Positions 6,531 to 12,992 of a stretch of DNA of 14,174 nt are shown piece after piece (position 1 is the stretch's first letter; every line of letters begins with the position of its first letter). Below the pieces are notes generated by a model. The model did no database searches, had not been told where the DNA came from, and saw only the letters and a program-made list of their open reading frames with translations. The position numbers and the translations under genes are program-made. The stretch comes from UBA6165 sp044233745 (GTDB lineage Bacteria; Bacteroidota; Bacteroidia; Flavobacteriales_D; Crocinitomicaceae): NCBI GenBank assembly GCA_044233745.1, contig JBIIJN010000072.1:1-14174 (forward strand), written 5' to 3'.

Positions 6531-7945
6531 TTTTCTGTTCCTGTTTTCTTCTGTTTCTCATAATCCGGCTCCGAAATCATATCGGCATAGCCATCCATAA
6601 AACGGGTTTTGAGAAAGATCCCTTTGTAGGCTTTGAATGTCATGGAATCCCAATGCAACAGTGAAAGTTTATATTGGTAGGTTTGGAACATATTTAAGCC
6701 GATGAAAAAGAACAATAAACCAAAAAATCCAGCTTTGAGCCATGCTTTTTGTTGATAGATAAATGCAATCGCGGCAGCTAAACCAAAAGCCATGAAGGGA
6801 TAAATGTCAATCATGGTTCGGGCGCCAAATCCTCCGCCATACCACCAGCACCACCAAGAAAAGGTGAGGTAAATGAAAATTAGAAAGGTCAAGGAAATAC
6901 CTGTGCCCAACCAGCGATTTTTTCGAAAAAAGAAGCCCAAGCCTATTAATGAAAACAGCATCACCGGCGCATAAATCAACCAACCTTTACGGAAAGAAAA
7001 TAGTCCTTTGATGATGCTCGGATTGGAAAAGAAAAAGCCTTCGTCGTTGTAGGAATAATGCAGCCACGAACCCGATTGCGCTTTCCAAAAAAGCAATTGA
7101 GGAAGGAGTATTACAAAAGCAGTAAGTATGGCAAGCAAGAATCTACGATTGACTAAAAAACCGCGAAGTCCTTCTATAAAAACATTGAAATTTTGTTCTT
7201 TATTCTGAAAATAGCTTGAGAAAAATGGAAGAGCTAGCAGAAGTATAATGTTAATCGGACGTACCAAAACGATTAAACCACAAACAACTCCAAAAAGTAA
7301 AGAACGCAACAGGTATTTTTCGTTTGTCCAACTGATTGATAGGTAAATGGCCGCGCTGAGCAAGAAAAAATTGTGCGGATGCGTCATGCCTGTTTCATGC
7401 GTGCTGTAGTGATAAAGATTCGTTGCCCAGGCCAATAAAACCAAGACCCAAGCTACAATTTTATCTTCAAAAAATCTACATAAAACCAAACGCAGCATCA
7501 CAAAGCCAAGTAGCGCATAAAAAAGCGTTGAGAACAAAATGGCATATTTGTAGGGCTTCGAAAAACCAGTGCGCTCGTGTTTTTTTGTGATTTTGACATA
7601 GGCATCGGCGGCTAAGAAAAACGGCAAATCCATCATGGCTTTTCCCATCGACATTTTGGGAATCCACTTGCCTTCTTCTGTTGGAAATGCCCAATACTGA
7701 ATACCTTTCTCCGGATTGTTGGCATTTTCCGTGTTCATGAAATTCCAAAGCGGGTCCTTTTTGATGAAGGTGGCAGGCAAATACGCGTAATAAATACCAG
7801 AATCATGGATCAGATTGGTCCAATTGGAATCGGATTTAGTTCGTTGAATAAAAAGAAGATGCGCTACAAAACCATAAATCAGAAAAATCAAAAGAAGCGC
7901 TTTTTTACTGCTCCAGATTTTCGAATTTATGGCAGAAGCCGACAT
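6527..7945 (-). CDS. Multi-pass GT-C-like glycosyltransferase (GT39/ArnT-like)
   Basis: A 472-residue protein with about 10-12 hydrophobic segments, the first at roughly 14-32. A long first loop carries an acidic HDSGIYYAYLPATF motif (about 47-60), in the place where GT-C enzymes keep the catalytic Asp. A Trp/Gly-rich SWWCWWYGGGFGAR segment lies late in the protein. Such enzymes move a sugar from a polyprenyl-phosphate donor to lipid or protein outside the inner membrane; donor and acceptor here are unknown. The frame opens further upstream (8002), but the ATG at 7945 is preferred because it shares a base with the preceding gene's stop (TAATG) and avoids a 58-base overlap. The upstream partner is a donor-synthase-like GT2, which supports the call. 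Confidence 0.72.
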   Translation of the reverse strand: MSASAINSKIWSSKKALLLIFLIYGFVAHLLFIQRTKSDSNWTNLIHDSGIYYAYLPATFIKKDPLWNFMNTENANNPEKGIQYWAFPTEEGKWIPKMSMGKAMMDLPFFLAADAYVKITKKHERTGFSKPYKYAILFSTLFYALLGFVMLRLVLCRFFEDKIVAWVLVLLAWATNLYHYSTHETGMTHPHNFFLLSAAIYLSISWTNEKYLLRSLLFGVVCGLIVLVRPINIILLLALPFFSSYFQNKEQNFNVFIEGLRGFLVNRRFLLAILTAFVILLPQLLFWKAQSGSWLHYSYNDEGFFFSNPSIIKGLFSFRKGWLIYAPVMLFSLIGLGFFFRKNRWLGTGISLTFLIFIYLTFSWWCWWYGGGFGARTMIDIYPFMAFGLAAAIAFIYQQKAWLKAGFFGLLFFFIGLNMFQTYQYKLSLLHWDSMTFKAYKGIFLKTRFMDGYADMISEPDYEKQKKTGTEN

Positions 7946-8664
7946 TAGCGAACGAATTTGTATTTGAAGATGCAATAGATCGCTCTGAATCCGTCTTTCC
8001 AACCAATTTTCTTGCCTTCTTCGTAGGTGCGACCGTAGTAGGAAATGCCCACTTCATAGATGCGAATTGGTTTTTTGCGCGACAATTTTGCTGTGATTTC
8101 TGGCTCAATTCCAAAACGATTTTCTGTGATGGTAATAGATTTTGCTATCGACGAACGAATCAATTTGTAACACGTTTCCATGTCGGTTAAATTCAAATTG
8201 GTCATCATATTCGACAAGAAAGTCAGGAATTTATTACCAATCGAATGCCAGAAAAACAAAATACGATGCGGCTGGTGACCAACAAATCGCGAACCATAAA
8301 CCACATCTGCATTGTCCATAAAGACGGGCTTAATCAACAAATTGTATTCTTCTGGGTCGTATTCCAAATCGGCATCTTGAATAATCAAATAATCGCCCGT
8401 ACATTCTTGAATCGCGCGGTTGATGGCAGCACCTTTACCCATATTTTTTTCCTGAGAAAACAAACGGATGTCCATTTCAGGATTAGCAGCCATAAATTCT
8501 TGCACTTTTTCAATCGTGTTGTCTTTGGAACAATCGTTCACAATCACAATTTCTTTGGTGATGCCATGATCCAATTGCACATCGCGTACCTTGTTCAAAA
8601 TCAAATGAATAGTCGGCCCCTCATTATACGCCGGAATCAATATGGAAAGTTTTTTAAGCTGCAT
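7945..8664 (-). CDS. GT2 glycosyltransferase, polyprenyl-phosphate mannose/glucose synthase-like
   Basis: A 239-residue protein with a GT-A fold pattern: ILIPAYNEG at 8-16, VIVNDCSKDNT at 40-50, NMGKGAAIN at 74-82, the metal-binding DAD at 97-99, VVYGSRF at 121-127, TDMETCYKLIR at 160-170 and a late YYGRTYEEGKKIGWKDG block. This order fits DPM1/DPG-synthase-like enzymes that charge a polyprenyl phosphate with mannose or glucose on the cytoplasmic face of the inner membrane. No membrane helix is present, as in soluble DPM1. The ATG at 8664 is chosen over a TTG at 8685 because that TTG is the end of a perfect -7 box. It is translationally coupled to the membrane transferase downstream, its likely user. 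Confidence 0.86.
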   Translation of the reverse strand: MQLKKLSILIPAYNEGPTIHLILNKVRDVQLDHGITKEIVIVNDCSKDNTIEKVQEFMAANPEMDIRLFSQEKNMGKGAAINRAIQECTGDYLIIQDADLEYDPEEYNLLIKPVFMDNADVVYGSRFVGHQPHRILFFWHSIGNKFLTFLSNMMTNLNLTDMETCYKLIRSSIAKSITITENRFGIEPEITAKLSRKKPIRIYEVGISYYGRTYEEGKKIGWKDGFRAIYCIFKYKFVR

Positions 8665-8682
8665 TTTCTTCAATAAAGTGGA

Positions 8683-8690
8683 CAAATATA
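8683..8690 (-). promoter_or_regulatory. -7 box of the GT2/GT-C pair
   Basis: TATATTTG, a perfect -7 match, between the pgk stop (8705) and the GT2 ATG, with 18 nt to the start. It decides the start codon, since the upstream TTG lies inside the box. Confidence 0.58.
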
Positions 8691-8704
8691 ATCACAATGA
8701 CGTG

Positions 8705-9892
8705 TTATGAACGTATCGCCTCAATCCCTGGCAGTTCAATCCCCTCCAAATATTCCAACATCGCGCCGCCGCCAGTAGATACATAGCTCACCTTATCTGC
8801 GAAACCAAATTGATTCACAGCAGCAACCGAATCGCCTCCTCCCACGAGTGAATAAGCGCCTTTATCTGTAGCGCGAACAACCGCCTCTGCAATGGCTACC
8901 GTGCCGTGGTTGAAATTCGAAAATTCAAATACACCCATCGGTCCGTTCCACAAGATTAACTTTGAGTTTTCAATGGCCTCTGCAAATGTGGCGATGCTAT
9001 TGTCGGCAATGTCCAAGCCCATCCAACCCGAAGGAATGTCGTTGATCTCACAAGTTTTTCTGTTCGCGTTGTTGTCGAAAGCGTCAGCAATTACAGTATC
9101 CGTCGGCAAAAGTAAATTCACGTTTTTCGCCTTGGCTATGTCCATGATTTTTGTCGCTGTTTCCAAATAATCGTCTTCAACCAACGAGCTGCCTACGTTT
9201 CCACCTTGCGCTTTGATGAAGGTATAAGCCATACCACCTCCAATAATCAAATTGTCCACCGTGTCTAAAAGTCGCTCCAAAATCGTGATTTTCGAAGACA
9301 CTTTTGCGCCCCCAACAATAGCTGTCAATGGCTTTTCGGATGAATTTAAAACTTTATCAACTGCTATGATTTCACTTTCAATCAAGTAGCCGAACATTTT
9401 ATCGTTCGGGAAAAATTTAGCGACAACCGTTGTGCTGGCGTGTGCCCGGTGTGCGGTTCCAAAAGCATCGTTCACATAACAATCACCGTGTTTGGATAAT
9501 TGCTCGGCAAATTCCTCTGTACCCGCTGTTTCTTGTTTGTAGAAACGCAAATTCTCCAAAAGCAACACTTCGCCAGCTTGCAAATTGCTAGACATTTCAA
9601 AGGCCTCATTTCCAACACAATCTGCCGCAAATTTCACGTCGCGATTCAAAACTTTACTCAAATGTCCAACAAGGTGCTTCAAGGAATATTTATCCTCTGG
9701 ACCCATTTTCGGGCGACCTAAATGCGACATCAAAACCACGCTGCCGCCATTATTCAAAATGTGATTAATCGTTGGCAATGCCGCGCGAATTCTTGTATCA
9801 TCCTGCACTTCAAAGGTATCCTTATCCAATGGAACGTTAAAATCTACGCGAATCAAGGCACGCTTGTTTTGAAAGTTGTAGTTTGAAATCAT
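8705..9892 (-). CDS. pgk: Phosphoglycerate kinase
   Basis: A 395-residue glycolytic enzyme that transfers phosphate from 1,3-bisphosphoglycerate to ADP in the cytoplasm, and runs in reverse in gluconeogenesis. Substrate-binding motifs are RVDFNVP at 15-21, SHLGRP at 56-61 and ENLRF at 113-117 in the N-terminal lobe. The nucleotide lobe has GGAKVSSK at 194-201, GGGMA at 218-222, WNGPMGVFE at 315-323, GGGDS at 351-355 and STGGGA at 372-377. Length and motifs are normal. It starts 40 bases after the toxin-antitoxin pair with its own perfect -7 box, so it is probably transcribed independently. Confidence 0.97.
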   Translation of the reverse strand: MISNYNFQNKRALIRVDFNVPLDKDTFEVQDDTRIRAALPTINHILNNGGSVVLMSHLGRPKMGPEDKYSLKHLVGHLSKVLNRDVKFAADCVGNEAFEMSSNLQAGEVLLLENLRFYKQETAGTEEFAEQLSKHGDCYVNDAFGTAHRAHASTTVVAKFFPNDKMFGYLIESEIIAVDKVLNSSEKPLTAIVGGAKVSSKITILERLLDTVDNLIIGGGMAYTFIKAQGGNVGSSLVEDDYLETATKIMDIAKAKNVNLLLPTDTVIADAFDNNANRKTCEINDIPSGWMGLDIADNSIATFAEAIENSKLILWNGPMGVFEFSNFNHGTVAIAEAVVRATDKGAYSLVGGGDSVAAVNQFGFADKVSYVSTGGGAMLEYLEGIELPGIEAIRS

Positions 9893-9915
9893 AACGGGTG
9901 TTAGCTTTTAGTTGG

Positions 9916-9923
9916 CAAATATA
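9916..9923 (-). promoter_or_regulatory. -7 box of pgk
   Basis: TATATTTG, a perfect match, 23 nt before the pgk ATG. It sits between the higA-like stop and pgk. A TTTG lies 24 bp further upstream, inside the end of the antitoxin gene, slightly far for a -33 element. Confidence 0.58.
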
Positions 9924-9932
9924 GTGGAAATA

Positions 9933-10325
9933 TCAGGCTTGGTTTAGCAAAAATCCAGCATCAATACCAAGTTTTGTATGTAGTTTTTTGGCGAGCTGAA
10001 AGTTTAACTTTCTTTGACCTGATAATAATCCTGATATCGCAGCCTCGCTAATATCCAACAAACTAGCCAATTGTTTTTGTTTCCAATCATTTTCATACAT
10101 TTTGAAGCGAAGCATTTCAGCCAAAGTCTTTGGAACCTTTATAGGCATGAGTGGAATTTGATCTTCATACTCTTCAGCAAGCAAGGACAAACTACCCAAT
10201 TTCTCCTTTTCTGAATTTGTTAGATTTTCAAAACCACCAAGTTCGGTCGCCTTTTTTAGCAATAGGTTAATATCACGCATAACGCGTTCATATTCTCCTT
10301 TTGATAATATTTTAGATGTTTTCAT
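9933..10325 (-). CDS. higA: HigA-like antitoxin, XRE-type helix-turn-helix
   Basis: A 130-residue protein. The N-terminal half (1-60) is helical and acidic and probably binds the toxin. The C-terminal part is an XRE/Cro-type helix-turn-helix: QKQLASLLDISEAAISGLL at about 83-101, then the SGQRKLNFQLAKKLHTKLG helix, ending GIDAGFLL. This matches HigA-type antitoxins of HigB-first (toxin before antitoxin) modules. The frame opens at 10370 but the ATG at 10325 is chosen, since the longer version overlaps the toxin gene; the gap to the toxin stop is then 10 bases. It probably neutralises the upstream toxin and represses the shared promoter. Confidence in the pair is high; the exact subfamily is an inference. 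Confidence 0.87.
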   Translation of the reverse strand: MKTSKILSKGEYERVMRDINLLLKKATELGGFENLTNSEKEKLGSLSLLAEEYEDQIPLMPIKVPKTLAEMLRFKMYENDWKQKQLASLLDISEAAISGLLSGQRKLNFQLAKKLHTKLGIDAGFLLNQA

Positions 10326-10335
10326 GATGAAGATT

Positions 10336-10629
10336 CTATATGGTTGAACAATCAATTTTATCGTAAGCATTATGAGTACCTATAAATCTTATGTAGATGG
10401 TACGCACATCAAAAAAAATCATAGTAATGAGTCGATATTTGTTCCCCTTAATATTGAATACATAACGGTCATTTCCAACATAATCTACAGAATTAAAAGA
10501 CTTTTTAATATCCGAAAAACTAGACCAATTCGCCGTTTTCGCGATTTCATACCACCAATTTAAAGGTTCTATGGAATCAGCGTGCTTCACACCGAATTCA
10601 ACTAGAATGGTTTTCGATATAATTACCAT
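10336..10629 (-). CDS. higB: HigB-family mRNA interferase toxin (RelE superfamily)
   Basis: A 97-residue protein with the HigB_toxin (PF09907-like) pattern. An N-terminal IISKTILVEFGVKHADSIEPL is followed by the WWYEIAKTANWSSFSDIKKSF helix region (25-45), the FNIKGNKYRL strand at 58-67 and the C-terminal RFIGTHNAYDKID at 81-93, whose His and Tyr are typical of this family. Such toxins cut mRNA on the ribosome and are held inactive by the adjacent antitoxin. The frame is complete and shows no damage, so the module is probably active. It lies in an A+T-rich stretch between two housekeeping genes, cysS and pgk, suggesting insertion of the cassette. Confidence 0.92.
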   Translation of the reverse strand: MVIISKTILVEFGVKHADSIEPLNWWYEIAKTANWSSFSDIKKSFNSVDYVGNDRYVFNIKGNKYRLITMIFFDVRTIYIRFIGTHNAYDKIDCSTI

Positions 10630-10643
10630 AGATTGATTTCTTG

Positions 10644-10651
10644 CAAAATTA
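10644..10651 (-). promoter_or_regulatory. -7 box of the higBA pair
   Basis: TAATTTTG, a perfect -7 match, 14 nt before the toxin ATG. The phased TTTCA/TGAAA arms just upstream lie where the -33 region would be. Confidence 0.55.
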
Positions 10652-10660
10652 GGAATAAAG

Positions 10661-10685
10661 TTTCAAAAAATGAAATTTTATTTCA
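10661..10685. promoter_or_regulatory. Candidate HigA operator: three phased half-sites
   Basis: TTTCA (10661-10665), TGAAA (10671-10675) and TTTCA (10681-10685) repeat at exactly 10-bp spacing in alternating orientation, so each neighbouring pair is a 15-bp palindrome with a 5-nt centre. They sit 10-34 bp upstream of the higB -7 box, a normal place for antitoxin autoregulation. The region is very A+T-rich, so chance cannot be excluded. The remaining gap to the cysS stop (10686-10789) shows only a weak CAATT/AATTG repeat. Confidence 0.35.
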
Positions 10686-10789
10686 ATTACATAAAATTGA
10701 TGGACTATCGATATTTGGATTGAAACAGAAACTTATAAATCTAAATCCCCAAATTCTACCTTCTAAATTATATAATTTTCAAACTGACT

Positions 10790-12268
10790 TTATCGAAGTT
10801 CCCAATTTGCTCCATCTTTCCCATCCTTCACCTCAATGCCCGCATTGGCTAAACCGTCGCGGATGCTATCTGCCAAAGACCAGTTTTTTTCTGCGCGTAC
10901 TTGTGCTCGGAGTTCCAAAACCATGTTCATAACTTGCTCCAAATGTTCGGATGAATTTTGTGTTTCGGTGAATGTTAAACCCAAAACATCCAAGGTGAAA
11001 GCGCGGTATTCGGTTTTCAACAACTCCAAATCGGCTGCTGAAATTTGCTCCTTGTTTTCGTGAATCGAATTGATTTTTTTGGTGGCTTCGAACAAATTGG
11101 CAATCAAAACGGGTGTATTGAAATCGTCGTTCATGGCCTCGTAAAATGAATTCACCAAAGCCCCAACATCGAAAGAAGATTGTGGCGAAGCGCTTAATTT
11201 TTCTAGTGTTTCGAAGGCATCTGCAATACGCTGATAACCTTTTTCGGAAGCAATAAGCGCATCTTGGGTAATATCCAAAGTGCTTCTGTAATGCGCTTGC
11301 ATCATGAAGAATCGAATCACCGAAGCCTCAAATGGTCGGTCGAAAAGCGGTGAACTGCCTTCGATGATTTCTTTGGGCAAGAAAAAGTTCCCCATCGACT
11401 TGCTCATTTTTTGACCATTCACATTGAGCATATTGGCGTGCATCCAATAATTACATGGATTGCAACCGAATGAACCACAACTTTGTGCAATTTCGTCTTC
11501 GTGGTGCGGAAATTTCAAGTCCATGCCGCCTCCGTGAATATCGAATTGTTTGCCTAAATATTTGGTGCTCATGGCTGTACATTCAATGTGCCAACCCGGA
11601 TTTCCATCACCCCAAGGCGAGCGCCAAATCTGCATGTCTTCTGGATTGGCTTTTTTCCAAAGCGCAAAATCGGCGAAGAATTGCTTTTCGTCTTGTGCAT
11701 TTAAAGTACGCGTTTCTTCTGCCAATTCGTCCACTTTTCGACCGCTGAGAATGCCGTAGTTGTACTTTTCGCTGTATTTGCGCACATCAAAATAAACCGA
11801 ACCATTCACCACATAAGCAAAGCCATTTTCAATGATTTTTTCGATGATTTCGATTTGCTCCTGAATGTGTCCTGTGGCTGTTGGTTCAATGGTTGGCGGC
11901 AACATATTATACAAGCGCTGCAATTCTTGAAACTTCGTGTTGTATTTGTAAACAATCTCCAAGGGCTGCGCTTGCTCCAATTTGGCAGCGGCTCCAATGG
12001 AATCCGTTTCTTGACCCAAACTGTTGGTAATATGACCCGCATCGGTGATGTTACGTACATATTTCACCTTAAAACCCAAGTGCAACAAATAACGATAAAC
12101 CATATCAAAATTGATGAAAGTGCGCATGTTGCCCATGTGTGGCTCGCTGTATAAAGTCGGACCACAAACATACATGCCGATGTAGTCTTTCACAATCGGT
12201 TGAAATGCCTCTTTTTCGCCGCTTAGGGAATTGTAGATTTTGAGTGAGTTGCGCTTATCTTGCTTCAT
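10790..12268 (-). CDS. cysS: Cysteinyl-tRNA synthetase
   Basis: A 492-residue class I enzyme that charges tRNA-Cys with cysteine using ATP. The zinc ligands expected for the family are visible: C35 in MYVCGPTLY, C230 in GWHIECTAMS, then H255 and E259 within FPHHEDEIAQS. The HIGH-type motif is HMGN at 44-47 and the KMSKS loop is at 287-291. The C-terminal part (about 390-492) is the helical anticodon-binding and tail region. Length is within the usual range. It starts 5 nt after a perfect -7 box and diverges from the sigma factor gene. No hairpin terminator is seen after it. Confidence 0.97.
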   Translation of the reverse strand: MKQDKRNSLKIYNSLSGEKEAFQPIVKDYIGMYVCGPTLYSEPHMGNMRTFINFDMVYRYLLHLGFKVKYVRNITDAGHITNSLGQETDSIGAAAKLEQAQPLEIVYKYNTKFQELQRLYNMLPPTIEPTATGHIQEQIEIIEKIIENGFAYVVNGSVYFDVRKYSEKYNYGILSGRKVDELAEETRTLNAQDEKQFFADFALWKKANPEDMQIWRSPWGDGNPGWHIECTAMSTKYLGKQFDIHGGGMDLKFPHHEDEIAQSCGSFGCNPCNYWMHANMLNVNGQKMSKSMGNFFLPKEIIEGSSPLFDRPFEASVIRFFMMQAHYRSTLDITQDALIASEKGYQRIADAFETLEKLSASPQSSFDVGALVNSFYEAMNDDFNTPVLIANLFEATKKINSIHENKEQISAADLELLKTEYRAFTLDVLGLTFTETQNSSEHLEQVMNMVLELRAQVRAEKNWSLADSIRDGLANAGIEVKDGKDGANWELR

Positions 12269-12273
12269 GGTTG

Positions 12274-12281
12274 CAAAATTA
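12274..12281 (-). promoter_or_regulatory. -7 box of cysS
   Basis: TAATTTTG, a perfect match, followed by CAACC and the cysS ATG at 12268. The transcript would start within a few bases of the start codon. Confidence 0.55.
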
Positions 12282-12378
12282 GTCTTTTTGAATAAAGTTC
12301 ATTGAAAGAAAATTTTCATTTCCCCCAACCTTTCTCTTTGCTCCGGCGTCTTTTATTCGTAGTTGCTCAAAAAAACTG

Positions 12379-12386
12379 TAAATTAG
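12379..12386 (+). promoter_or_regulatory. Weak -7 box before the ECF sigma factor gene
   Basis: TAAATTAG, one mismatch from TAnnTTTG, 9 nt before the first possible ATG (12396). No clear -33 element at the right distance; the gene may use a different promoter type, possibly its own product. Confidence 0.3.
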
Positions 12387-12395
12387 TAAAACCAA

Positions 12396-12992
12396 ATGCG
12401 TATTGTGAGCGGAATTTTTATGCAAATAACTTCAGAATTGCTTGAGTCATGCGAGGCCAATGACCGCCGCGGACAAAAGCGATTGTATGAGTTGTTTTTT
12501 AAGATGCATATGGGTCTCTGTTTCGGTTATATGGCCAATGAAGAAGATGCGCGGGCAATGTTGAATGTGGCTTTTATGAAGGTCTGCGCAAACATTGCAA
12601 CTGTAAAAAATAACCCACCGGTTTTTTATTCGTGGTCGCGCAAGATTGTGGTAAACAGCATTCTGGATGAGTTCAGAAAGAACAAACGCATTCGTGAAAA
12701 CGAACATAGAAAAGAGTTTGACTATGAAATGGAATTTGAAAGCAGCTCCCACGACAACGATGGCATGGCGAGTTTGCTCGAAGATGACCTCAAAGCACTC
12801 ATCGCTGCTTTGCCCGATAATATGCGACAGGCTTTTATGCTTTTCGCCGTTGAAGGCTACAGCCACAAAGAAATATGTGCATTGATGGGCATTACTGAGG
12901 GAACATCAAAATGGTTGGTGTATGAAGCCCGACAAGCCTTGAAAAAAGGTGTTGAAAAATTGAATAATTGGAACAATAAAATGGTAATCTGA
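12396..12992 (+). CDS. ECF-type RNA polymerase sigma factor
   Basis: A 198-residue sigma-70 family protein from the first ATG, or 190 from a second ATG at 12420, which gives a more usual N-terminus. Region 2 runs from about 28 to 98 and includes SWSRKIVVNSILDEFRKNKR. Region 4 runs from about 130 to 190: ALPDNMRQAFMLFAVEGYSHKEICALMGITEGTSK. The EGYSHKEI segment is characteristic of Bacteroidota ECF factors. Region 2.2 is unusual, with ARAMLNVAFMKV where a D..QE.F pattern is expected. Its TGA overlaps the ATG of the next gene (TGATG), so the membrane partner is made in step with it, as for an anti-sigma factor. Confidence 0.9.
   Translation: MRIVSGIFMQITSELLESCEANDRRGQKRLYELFFKMHMGLCFGYMANEEDARAMLNVAFMKVCANIATVKNNPPVFYSWSRKIVVNSILDEFRKNKRIRENEHRKEFDYEMEFESSSHDNDGMASLLEDDLKALIAALPDNMRQAFMLFAVEGYSHKEICALMGITEGTSKWLVYEARQALKKGVEKLNNWNNKMVI

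Noticed and set aside
7946..8002. Upstream extension of the GT-C gene (start at 8002)
   Set aside because: It would overlap the end of the GT2 gene by 58 bases and adds a polar, non-membrane N-terminus, whereas the ATG at 7945 forms a TAATG coupling.
10326..10370. Upstream extension of the antitoxin (start at 10370)
   Set aside because: It overlaps the toxin gene by 35 bases; the ATG at 10325 gives a normal 10-base gap and a typical HigA-like start.
10633..10932. Plus-strand open frame across the cysS 3' end
   Set aside because: It covers the A+T-rich gap and the complement of cysS, has no promoter or recognisable domain, and its latter half mirrors the cysS coding sequence.
12308..12317. 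GAAAATTTTC palindrome between cysS and the sigma factor gene
   Set aside because: A 10-bp A+T-only-centred palindrome is expected by chance in this composition and lies at no clear distance from either promoter.
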